Assembly: GCA_035762175.1 (NCBI GenBank)
Contig: DASTPP010000239.1
Location: 1-28,892, forward strand
Direction: 5' to 3'
Source: DASTPP01 sp035762175
GTDB taxonomy: Bacteria > Myxococcota_A > Polyangia > Polyangiales > Polyangiaceae
DNA: 28,892 bases
Numbering within the stretch: the stretch's first letter is position 1; each line of letters opens with the position of its first letter. The notes under the pieces were generated by a model, which ran no database searches, was not told the DNA's origin, and saw only the letters and a program-made list of their open reading frames with translations. The position numbers and the translations under genes were made by a program. Shown piece after piece: positions 7,871-15,555 of this stretch.

Positions 7871-9583
7871 ATGTCGCAAGACCCCTCGGCGAGAGACCCC
7901 CTCATCGGGACGATCTTCGAGGGCAAGTACCGCATCGACGCCGTGCTCGCGGTGGGCGGCATGGGGCGGGTGTACCGGGCCGAGCAGATCGCGCTCGGCC
8001 GGCGCGTGGCCGTCAAGGTCTTGCGCCCGCACGCCTGCGAGGCGCCCGGCGCCGACGACTTCGTCAAGCGCTTCTCGCGCGAGGCGAGCCTGCTCTCGCA
8101 GCTGCAGCACCCGAACGTCGTCACGGTCTACGACTACGGCCAGGCGCCCTTCGGGCCGAACGGCGAGCCGGCCGTCTTCATCGTGATGGAGCTGCTCGAG
8201 GGCGAGACGCTGCACGCGCGGCTGCGCCGCGAGCGGGCGCTCGCGGCCGAGCGGGTGGTGCCGGTCGCGCGCGACGTGCTGCGGGGGCTGCGCGAGGTGC
8301 ACCGGCGGGGCCTCGTGCACCGCGATCTGAAGCCCGCCAACATCATGATCGTGCCGACGGCCGACGGCGAGCTCGCCAAGCTGCTCGACTTCGGCCTCGT
8401 CAAGCCGATCGAGGCGCACGAAGAGCTCACGTTCGCGGGCACCTTCCTCGGCTCGCCGCTCTACATGTCGCCCGAGCAGATGGCGCAGCAGCCGGTCGAC
8501 CACCGCGCCGACCTCTACGCGCTCGGGGTGCTGCTCTACGAGTGCCTCTCGGGCGCGCCCCCCTTCACCGGCAGCTACTCGCAGCTCGTGCTCTCGCACG
8601 TCAGCCGCCCGCCGCCGCCGCTCGTGACCCCCGCGGGGACGCGGCCGCCCGCGCCCATCGACGCGCTCGTCCTGGGCTGCCTCGCGAAGGAGCCGGACGA
8701 GCGCCCGCAGTCGGTCGACGAGGTGCTCGCCGCCCTCGACGCCTACGAGTCCGGCGCGCCCGAGCTCTCGAACCGGCCCGGCTTCTGGCAGGGCCGGCGC
8801 GCGCCCGCGCTGCCGGCGGGCCCGCCGTCCTCGCGGCGGCCGCGGCCGGCGGCGCCCGACCTCACCGCGGCCCGGCGGGCCCCGCCGTCGGGCGGGCAGC
8901 CCGCGGCGGCGAGCCCCTGGCAGGCGACGACCCTGGCGGTGCCGGCCGGGCGGCCCTCGCCGCGGGCCCCGTCGGCGCCGCCCCCGGGCTTCGTCCCGCC
9001 CGGCGCGCCCCCGCCGGCGCGGGCCCCGGCGGGCTCGGGCCCCGACGACCAGGGCCCGCCGACCTTCGCGTCGCTGGCCAAGACGGGGCGCCCCTCGCGC
9101 CCCGACCTGGCGTCCGGGCGCCCCCGGCGCGCCCTCGGGGTGGCGCTCACGGGCGCGGGCCTGGCCTCGACGGCGCTCGCCGGCGTGCTCTACGTCGCGC
9201 TGCGCGCGCCGCCCCCGCGCGCGGCGGACGGGGCCGGGGCCCAGGCCTACGAGGTGACGCTGCGCTCGGCGCCCGCGGGGGCCCTCGTCCGCGAGGGCGA
9301 CGCGGTGCTCGGCAACACGCCCCTGACGCTGGTGGTCGCCAACGAGGCCGTGCGGCTCGCGCCGCGGCGGCTGGTCGTCGAGCTCGAGGGGCACAAGGCG
9401 CGATCGGTCGCGCTCGAGGCCGGCTCGTCCCCGCGCACGATCGCGCTCTCGCTCGAGCCGCTGCCGGCCCCGGCGCCGCCGGCCTCGGCCCCCGCGCCCG
9501 CCGAGCATGCCTCGGCGGGGCCCAAGCCGGCCCACCGCCCGAAGAAAGACGCGTGGCCGAAGGACATTCGCCTCGAGCGCTGA
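7871..9583 (+). CDS. Hanks-type Ser/Thr protein kinase with TM helix and extracytoplasmic PEGA domain
   Basis: The 570-residue product has an N-terminal kinase domain (about 19-290): glycine loop AVGGMGRVY (27-35), Lys49, alpha-C Glu71, HRDLKPAN with catalytic Asp152, DFG (173-175) and an APE-equivalent SPEQM. A Pro/Ala-rich linker of about 120 residues leads to one TM helix (about 421-442) and a beta-rich PEGA module (about 459-527), then a Pro/Ala/Lys tail. All catalytic residues are present, so it should be an active membrane kinase with a periplasmic sensing or wall-contact module. It starts immediately after a TATACT element and has no Shine-Dalgarno sequence, consistent with leaderless translation. 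It is alone on its transcript; a convergent PII gene follows. Confidence 0.93.
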   Translation: MSQDPSARDPLIGTIFEGKYRIDAVLAVGGMGRVYRAEQIALGRRVAVKVLRPHACEAPGADDFVKRFSREASLLSQLQHPNVVTVYDYGQAPFGPNGEPAVFIVMELLEGETLHARLRRERALAAERVVPVARDVLRGLREVHRRGLVHRDLKPANIMIVPTADGELAKLLDFGLVKPIEAHEELTFAGTFLGSPLYMSPEQMAQQPVDHRADLYALGVLLYECLSGAPPFTGSYSQLVLSHVSRPPPPLVTPAGTRPPAPIDALVLGCLAKEPDERPQSVDEVLAALDAYESGAPELSNRPGFWQGRRAPALPAGPPSSRRPRPAAPDLTAARRAPPSGGQPAAASPWQATTLAVPAGRPSPRAPSAPPPGFVPPGAPPPARAPAGSGPDDQGPPTFASLAKTGRPSRPDLASGRPRRALGVALTGAGLASTALAGVLYVALRAPPPRAADGAGAQAYEVTLRSAPAGALVREGDAVLGNTPLTLVVANEAVRLAPRRLVVELEGHKARSVALEAGSSPRTIALSLEPLPAPAPPASAPAPAEHASAGPKPAHRPKKDAWPKDIRLER

Positions 9584-9635
9584 GGCGCCGCCCGGCGGCC
9601 GCCCCTGGCCCTGCGGTCGGGGGCGCGCCCTGCCC

Positions 9636-9707
9636 GAGGGCGCGGGGGGGCGCTCAGACTGCGCCCTCACCGGGGGCGCGGGGGGGCGCTCAGACCGCGC
9701 CCTCGCC
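9636..9707. repeat. 36-bp tandem duplication of the PII gene's 3' end
   Basis: Two 36-bp copies (9636-9671, 9672-9707) share GGCGCGGGGGGGCGCTCAGA and CGCGCCCTC/TGCGCCCTC cores. The right copy contains the stop codon and last codons of the PII gene (stop at 9690-9692, minus strand); the left copy repeats the same end, including its stop (9654-9656), in the spacer. The few differences include T/C at 9660 versus 9696 and A/G near 9669/9705. Confidence 0.85.
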
Positions 9708-10028
9708 GCGCTCGCCGGTGCGCACGCGCACGGCCTCGTCGACGGGCAGGACGAAGATCTTGCCGTCGCCGATGCGGCCCGTCTTGGCGCTCTTCTCGAT
9801 GGCGTCGAGCACGGCGGTGACGAGCGAGTCGGGCACGACCACTTCGATCTTCACTTTTGGCACGAAATCGACGACGTAGGCCGAGCCGCGGTACACTTCT
9901 TTCTTGCCCCCCGTGCGCCCGAACCCTTTGACCTCCGTGACGGTCATGCCCTGCACGCCGACTTCGGCGAGGGCCTCCTTGACCTCGTCGAGCTTGAACG
10001 GCTTGATAATGGCTTCGACCTTCTTCAT
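9690..10028 (-). CDS. glnB: Nitrogen regulatory PII protein
   Basis: This is a 112-residue trimeric signal protein sensing 2-oxoglutarate, ATP/ADP and glutamine status. It has the canonical start MKKVEAIIKPFKLDEVKEAL, the T-loop with Tyr46 and the uridylylation-site Tyr51 (EVYRGSAYVVDF), the B-loop TGRIGDGKIF and the RVRTGERG end. Length is exactly typical. The longer open frame upstream is spacer. No glnA, amtB or glnD is in the window, so GlnB versus GlnK cannot be settled; the symbol is given for the family. It lies convergent to the first kinase and divergent from the second. Confidence 0.95.
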   Translation of the reverse strand: MKKVEAIIKPFKLDEVKEALAEVGVQGMTVTEVKGFGRTGGKKEVYRGSAYVVDFVPKVKIEVVVPDSLVTAVLDAIEKSAKTGRIGDGKIFVLPVDEAVRVRTGERGEGAV

Positions 10029-10339
10029 GGCACACCTCGGGGCCCCGGCCCCGGGGCCCGGGGCGCCCGGGGCGCGTCCGACCGCGCCCGGCGGGCCCCC
10101 CGACCGCGCGGGCGCGTCGAGCGTCGGGGGCAGGCTTAGCGCGGGCATGTTTCGGCCACGTTTCGGGCCGAATTCGGCCGGGTCGCCCCGGGCGGGGGGC
10201 GGGGGCGGGGGGGCAGTCTGCACAGGGAGGCGACAATTTTTGACGCGGCGGCGTATACTCTGTGCCCAAACTCGACCTTTCGAGGCCAACCGAGGCTTAA
10301 CTCGCCCTATCCTGTCTTCGTTTGACCCCCCGAGGCTCC
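10029..10339. other. Divergent control region between PII and the second kinase
   Basis: This 311-base region must carry the PII promoter (minus) and the kinase promoter (plus). A perfect 14-bp palindrome GGCCGAATTCGGCC is at 10166-10179, with TTTCGGCC at 10151-10158 and TTTCGGGCC just before it, giving three TTCGG(G)CC-like sites. A related string, TTCGGCCCAATTCGGC, lies at 13049-13064 before the export operon. I could not define the PII promoter. Confidence 0.4.
10230..10259 (+). promoter_or_regulatory. Sigma70-type promoter of the second kinase
   Basis: TATACT (10254-10259) is a near-consensus -10, and GCGACA (10230-10235) is a fair -35 with 18-base spacing. An alternative -35-like TTGACG (10240-10245) is too close. 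The A/T island CAATTTTTGAC is striking in this GC background. The transcript would have a leader of about 70 bases. Confidence 0.5.
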
Positions 10340-11833
10340 ATGACCGCGGCCGTCCGAGAAGGCGACATCGTCGCACAGCGCTATCGCATCGAGCGCATGC
10401 TCGGCGTCGGGGGCATGGGGGTCGTGATGGCCGCGACCCACACCGTTCTGCACGAGAAGGTGGCCATCAAGCTGCTCCTGCCCGAGCTCGCCAAGAACGA
10501 AGAGGCGTCGAAGCGCTTCGTGCGCGAGGCGCGCGCGGCCGCGCGCGTCAAGAGCGAGCACATCGCGCGCGTCACCGACGTCGGCGCGCTCGAAGACGGC
10601 ACGCCCTTCATGGTGATGGAGTACCTCGAGGGCGAGACGCTCGCGGGGCTGCTCGAGCAGCGGGGGCGGCTGCCGGTCGGCGAGGCCATCGACTACGTCT
10701 TGCAGGCCTGCCGGGCGCTCGCGGCCGCGCACGACAAGGGCATCGTGCACCGCGACTTGAAGCCGTCGAACCTCTTCCTCGCCCGGCAAGATGACGGCTC
10801 GCACGTCATCAAGGTGCTCGACTTCGGCATCTCGAAGGTGAACACCCCGGGCAGCTTCAACGAGGGCAACATCACCAAGACCTCGGCGGTGATGGGCTCG
10901 CCCAACTACATGTCGCCCGAGCAGATGCGCTCGACGCGCACGGTCGACGGGCGCAGCGACATCTGGTCGCTCGGCGTCTCGCTCTACGAGCTCATCGCGG
11001 GCGACCCGCCCTTCATGGGGCAGAGCTTCCCCGAGGTGTGCCTGGCGATCGCGCAAGACCCGCCGGTGCCGCTGCGCAAGCACGTGCCCGAGGTGCCGGC
11101 CGAGCTCGAGGCGGTCGTCTTCAAGTGCCTCGAGAAAGACCCCGAGCGCCGCTTCGCGAAGGTATCCGAGTTCGCGCGGGCGCTCTTGCCCTTCGCGCCC
11201 CAGGCGTCCCACAGCGCGACGGCCACGCGGTGGAGCATCGCCGACGAGGCCTCGGTGCCGCGGCTCGACACGGCCGCGACCACGCCCTCGCTGCTGCCGT
11301 CCGAGGCGGCGCTGTCGACGGGCAGCGGGCGCTCGCCGGCGGTGGCGCGCACGGGCAGCACCTGGGCGAACACCCAGCAGTGGCAGGCGGCCGCGCCGCC
11401 GCCGCCGCGCAAGGGCCGCGCGATGATGGCGGCGGCGGGGCTGATGGGCGTCGCGGGCGCCGCGATCGGGGTCTGGTTGACCTGGCGCTACACCCACACC
11501 GAGGTCGCGCCCCGGCCGGCGCCCACCCCGGCCGAGAGCGCCACGGTCGCCAAGGCGAACGACCCGGCCGGCGAGACGCCCCCGCCCTCGGCGCCCTCGA
11601 CCTTCGCCTCGAACCCGCCCACCATCGAGCCCACTCCCTCGACCGAGCCCGTCGTCGCGCCGCTGCCGTCCTCGACCGCCCGGCCGACCGCGACGGGGCG
11701 GCCGCCGCCCCCCGGGCGCCCGCCGCGGCCGCCGGCGCCCCCCTCGAGCAAGACCGGCGCCGCCCCCAACGGCACCGCCCCGAAGCCCCCCGACCCCCCT
11801 TCATCGGCTGACCCCTTCGGCGGCCGAAAGTGA
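10340..11833 (+). CDS. Hanks-type Ser/Thr protein kinase with single TM helix
   Basis: The 497-residue product carries a full kinase domain (about 15-285): glycine loop GVGGMGVV (22-29), Lys44, HRDLKPSN with catalytic Asp139, DFG (161-163), SPEQM (192-196). A linker is followed by a TM helix (about 362-382) and a Pro/Thr/Ser-rich extracytoplasmic tail without a recognisable folded domain. ATG 10340 is preferred: CGAGG lies 5 bases upstream and MTAAVREGDIVAQRYRIERML is the usual onset; a TTG at 10322 would add six residues. The TPR-PEGA gene follows after 15 bases, so the two are likely co-transcribed and the TPR protein may be its partner. Confidence 0.94.
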   Translation: MTAAVREGDIVAQRYRIERMLGVGGMGVVMAATHTVLHEKVAIKLLLPELAKNEEASKRFVREARAAARVKSEHIARVTDVGALEDGTPFMVMEYLEGETLAGLLEQRGRLPVGEAIDYVLQACRALAAAHDKGIVHRDLKPSNLFLARQDDGSHVIKVLDFGISKVNTPGSFNEGNITKTSAVMGSPNYMSPEQMRSTRTVDGRSDIWSLGVSLYELIAGDPPFMGQSFPEVCLAIAQDPPVPLRKHVPEVPAELEAVVFKCLEKDPERRFAKVSEFARALLPFAPQASHSATATRWSIADEASVPRLDTAATTPSLLPSEAALSTGSGRSPAVARTGSTWANTQQWQAAAPPPPRKGRAMMAAAGLMGVAGAAIGVWLTWRYTHTEVAPRPAPTPAESATVAKANDPAGETPPPSAPSTFASNPPTIEPTPSTEPVVAPLPSSTARPTATGRPPPPGRPPRPPAPPSSKTGAAPNGTAPKPPDPPSSADPFGGRK

Positions 11834-11848
11834 TAGCGTCGGCGCACC

Positions 11849-12883
11849 ATGCGCCGCCCCCGCGCCGCGTCCTTCGGCTCCGCCCTCCTCGCGCTCTCGC
11901 TGCTCGCCCCCCTTCCCGCCGCGGCCCAGAGCTCGGCGGCCGAGAAGGCCGCGGCCGAGGCGCTCTTCGACCAGGGCAAGAAGCTCATGGCCGAGGGCAA
12001 GTTCGCCGACGCGTGCCCGAAGTTCGCCGAGAGCCAGCGCCTCGACGCCGGCATCGGCACGATGCTGTACCTGTCCGACTGTTACGAGAAGCTCGGGCGC
12101 ACGGCGAGCGCGTGGGCGTCCTTCCGCGATGCCGAGTCGGCCGCGCGCGCCTCGGGCCAGGGCGAGCGCGCGCGCATCGCCCGCGACCGGGCGGCCGCCC
12201 TCGAGCCGAAGCTCTCGCGCCTGACCGTCAACGTCAGCCCGAAGACCGCCGACCTCGCCGGCGTCACCGTCAAGCGCGACGGCACCCCGCTCTCGAACGC
12301 CCTCTGGGGCAGCCCCCTGCCGGTCGACCCGGGGCCGCACTCGGTCGAGGCGAGCGCGCCCGGCTACCGCAAGGCCACGCTCAACGTCGAGGTGCGCCCG
12401 GGCGGCGGCACCATCACCGCCGACGTGCCCGCGCTCGAGAAAGATTTGGGCGCGAGCGCCCTGCCCCCGCCCACGACGACGCCGCCGCCCCCCGGCCAGG
12501 TCGCCGACGCGGGCGCCTCGCCCTGGCCGCTGCAGAAGACCCTGGCGCTCGTCGCCGGAGGCGTCGGCGTCGTGGGCCTCGGGGTGGGCGCCCTCTTCGG
12601 CCTGCAGGCCCGCTCGAACTGGAACAAGTCGCAGTCCGACGGCCGCTGCACCAACGGCTCTTGCAACGACGAGGGCTACGAGCTCGCGACCGACGCCAAG
12701 AACCAGGCGGGCATCGCGACGGTGGGCTTCGGCGTCGGGGTGCTCGGCCTCGCCGGCGGCGCGGTGCTGTGGCTGACCGCCCCGAAGCCCGCCCCCGCCT
12801 CCGGCGCGAGCGGCAAGGGCTGGCAGCTCGCGCCCGTGGTCGGCGCGGGCACGCTGGGCGCGCAGCTCGGCGGCCGCTGGTGA
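11849..12883 (+). CDS. Exported TPR and PEGA domain protein
   Basis: The 344-residue product begins with a signal peptide (basic MRRPR, hydrophobic stretch, cleavage near AAAQ at 24-27). Residues about 30-115 form TPR-like helical pairs (ALFDQGKKLMAEGKFADACPKF and a second pair with LYLSDCYEKLGR). A PEGA-type beta domain covers about 124-192. Two further hydrophobic segments (about 231-252 and 287-309) enclose a loop with Cys267 and Cys272. This layout is common in myxobacteria behind Ser/Thr kinase genes; the molecular role is unknown, and a periplasmic scaffold or kinase partner is an inference from context. The last codons (LGGRW) form the first unit of a 36-bp tandem repeat running into the spacer. 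Confidence 0.85.
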   Translation: MRRPRAASFGSALLALSLLAPLPAAAQSSAAEKAAAEALFDQGKKLMAEGKFADACPKFAESQRLDAGIGTMLYLSDCYEKLGRTASAWASFRDAESAARASGQGERARIARDRAAALEPKLSRLTVNVSPKTADLAGVTVKRDGTPLSNALWGSPLPVDPGPHSVEASAPGYRKATLNVEVRPGGGTITADVPALEKDLGASALPPPTTTPPPPGQVADAGASPWPLQKTLALVAGGVGVVGLGVGALFGLQARSNWNKSQSDGRCTNGSCNDEGYELATDAKNQAGIATVGFGVGVLGLAGGAVLWLTAPKPAPASGASGKGWQLAPVVGAGTLGAQLGGRW

Positions 12884-12975
12884 GCGATCGGGCGAGCTGA
12901 GCTCGGCGGCCGTTGCTGGGCGACCGGGCGCACTGGGCTCGGCGGCGGCTGAGCGACCGGGCGGGCTGAGTTCGG
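12865..12975. repeat. 36-bp tandem repeat across the stop codon of the TPR-PEGA gene
   Basis: Units begin GCTCGGCGGC at 12865, 12901 and 12937, and a degenerate GTTCGGGCC start is at 12970. The spacings are 36, 36 and 33 bp. Each unit has GCTCGGCGGC(C/G), then TGAGCGA/TGGGCGA, then CGGGCG(A/C/G). The first unit is coding (end of the TPR-PEGA gene including its TGA); the rest is spacer. Confidence 0.8.
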
Positions 12976-13146
12976 GCCCGGGGCCGTCTCGCGTTCGGGA
13001 CGGGCGTCCCGGGGCCGGTTCGAGCGGGGCGGGGCGGCCGGGGTACGCTTCGGCCCAATTCGGCTGCGATGGCCCCCCCGAGCGGCCCGGCACGGGGCTC
13101 GCAGAGGGGTGGGGGCAGGCGGACAGCCCGCCCCGCGACACGCCCC

Positions 13147-14394
13147 ATGGACGTTCGACGAACCCGCCCCCGCCGCCGCTTTCGCTGGCCCCTCGCCCTC
13201 GCCCTCGGCACGCTCGGCCTGGGCGGCGCCGCCTTCGGGCTGCGCAACCTGGCCGAGGCGGCGCCCACGGTCGAGCGCACGGGCCTGTGGACGGGCAACG
13301 TCAAGCGCGGGTCGATGACGCGCAAGGTGCTCGCGCACGGCACGCTCGTGCCCGAGCAGATGCGCTGGGTGAGCGCGGTGACCGCGGGGCGCATCGAGCG
13401 CATCGCGCACCGGCCGGGCGCGACCGTGGGGGCCGACGACGTGCTGGTCGAGCTCACCAACCCCGACGTCGAGCTCGCGGCGCTCGAGGCCGAGCAGGGG
13501 GTCAACCGGGCCGAGGCCGAGCTCGCGGCCCTGCGCGTCGCGGTGCAGACGCAGCGCCTCAGCCAAGAGTCGCTCGTGGCGACGCAGCGCTCCGAGAAGA
13601 AGCTGCTCGAGCAGCGGCGCGAGGCCTACGCGAAGATGACCGAGCAGGGGGTCTCGAGCCGCTTCGAGGCCGACGACCTCTTGCTGCGGGCCGACCAGGC
13701 CGAAGCGCGGCTGCCGGCCGAAGAGAAGCGGCTCGAGGTGTTCGCGAAGGGGTCGGTGCAGCAGGTCAAGGCCCTCGAGGCCCAGCTCGCGAGCCTGCGC
13801 AAGATCGCCGAGTTTCGCAAGCGGCAGCTCGACTCGATGCACGTGCGGGCGGGCGGCGCGGGCGTCTTGCAAGAGCTGCCGCACGAGGTGGGCCAGTGGG
13901 TGATCGCCGGCGCGATGCTGGCCCGGGTGGCCCAGCCCGACCGGCTGCGGGCCGAGGTGCGGGTCGCCGAGGTGCAGGCGCGCGACGTGCAGCGGGGGCT
14001 GCCGGTCGCGGTCGACACCCGCAACGGCGTGGTGCCGGGGCGCGTCGCGCGGGTCGACCCGGCGGCGCAGGCGGGCATGGTCAAGGTCGAGGTCTCGCTC
14101 GAGGGCGAGCTGCCGAAGGGCGCGCGGCCCGACCAGGGGGTCGAGGCGAGCATCGAGCTCGAGACGCTCGACGACGTGCTCTCGATGCCGCGGCCGGCGC
14201 TGGCGCAGCCCGGCACCGAGGTGACCCTCTTTCGCGTCACGCCCGAGGGCGACGCGGCCGCGCGGGTGCGGGTGCGCCTCGGGCGCGCGTCGACCGACGC
14301 GGTCGAGGTGCTGGGCGGCCTCGGCGAGGGCGACCGCGTGGTGCTTACGGACATGTCGGCCTGGGAGAAGGCCGAACGCATACGGCTGCGCTGA
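13147..14394 (+). CDS. Periplasmic adaptor (MacA/HlyD-type) of an ABC export system
   Basis: The product (415 residues from ATG 13147) is a membrane-fusion/adaptor protein. It has a basic N-terminus, one TM anchor (about 13-32), a split lipoyl/barrel-sandwich domain (SAVTAGRIERIAHRPGATV before and HVRAGGAGVLQELPHEVGQWV after), a long coiled-coil hairpin between them (about 100-225, rich in Glu/Ala/Leu/Arg), and a beta-barrel plus membrane-proximal domain at the end. ATG 13147 is chosen because MDVRRTRPRRRF then TM is typical; an in-frame ATG at 13069 would add 26 low-complexity residues. It heads an operon with the ATPase (35 bases on) and FtsX-type permease, as in MacAB-like systems. The substrate is unknown. 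Confidence 0.88.
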   Translation: MDVRRTRPRRRFRWPLALALGTLGLGGAAFGLRNLAEAAPTVERTGLWTGNVKRGSMTRKVLAHGTLVPEQMRWVSAVTAGRIERIAHRPGATVGADDVLVELTNPDVELAALEAEQGVNRAEAELAALRVAVQTQRLSQESLVATQRSEKKLLEQRREAYAKMTEQGVSSRFEADDLLLRADQAEARLPAEEKRLEVFAKGSVQQVKALEAQLASLRKIAEFRKRQLDSMHVRAGGAGVLQELPHEVGQWVIAGAMLARVAQPDRLRAEVRVAEVQARDVQRGLPVAVDTRNGVVPGRVARVDPAAQAGMVKVEVSLEGELPKGARPDQGVEASIELETLDDVLSMPRPALAQPGTEVTLFRVTPEGDAAARVRVRLGRASTDAVEVLGGLGEGDRVVLTDMSAWEKAERIRLR

Positions 14395-14429
14395 GGCGCG
14401 GGCCCCCCAGGCGAGGAGCGCGAGGAGTC

Positions 14430-15173
<744 letters not shown>

Positions 15174-15231
15174 GCCCCCCCGCCGCCGAGCGATCGGCCG
15201 CGCGCCCCTCCCCCCGCCCCGAGGCCACGCC

Positions 15232-15522
15232 ATGAACGAACTCGCCCCCCTCGCCGGCCTCGCCCCCGCCCTCGACACCGCGCTCGGGGCCGCGGGCCCG
15301 ACCCTCGCCCGCGCCGCGGGCGGGCTCGACGCGGCCCGCGACGCGCTCGAGGCCGCCCTCGCCGCGGCGTCCGCCGTGCTGGGCGCCGCGCTCGACCTCG
15401 CCGGCGTCGCCCCCTCGGCCTCGCTCGCCGCCGCGTTCTTCGCCGGCTCCGCCACGGGCGCCGTCTCGACGCTCGTCGCGCTCTCGCTCGGCTGGGCCGC
15501 CCTGCGCCACCTGCGGCGCTGA
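15232..15522 (+). CDS. Small hydrophobic protein of unknown function in the export operon
   Basis: I do not recognise this 96-residue protein. It is Ala/Leu-rich, with an amphipathic N-terminal half (ALDTALGAAGPTLARAAGGL, DAARDALEAALAAAS) and a likely TM helix near the C-terminus (about 66-91) ending in basic RHLRR. It fills what would otherwise be a 382-base hole between the ATPase and permease genes of an operon, which supports it being real; there is no strong ribosome site, and such Ala-rich frames also arise by chance at this GC content. If real it could be a small membrane subunit of the exporter. Confidence 0.45.
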   Translation: MNELAPLAGLAPALDTALGAAGPTLARAAGGLDAARDALEAALAAASAVLGAALDLAGVAPSASLAAAFFAGSATGAVSTLVALSLGWAALRHLRR

Positions 15523-15555
15523 TCGCCCCCTCCGCCCACGCCCCGAGTCAAGGCC

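Noticed and set aside
10029..10260. Possible sigma54 promoter for PII on the minus strand (TGGCCGAAACATGCC)
   Set aside because: The GG-to-GC spacing is one base too short for a sigma54 element and the -24 part is poor.
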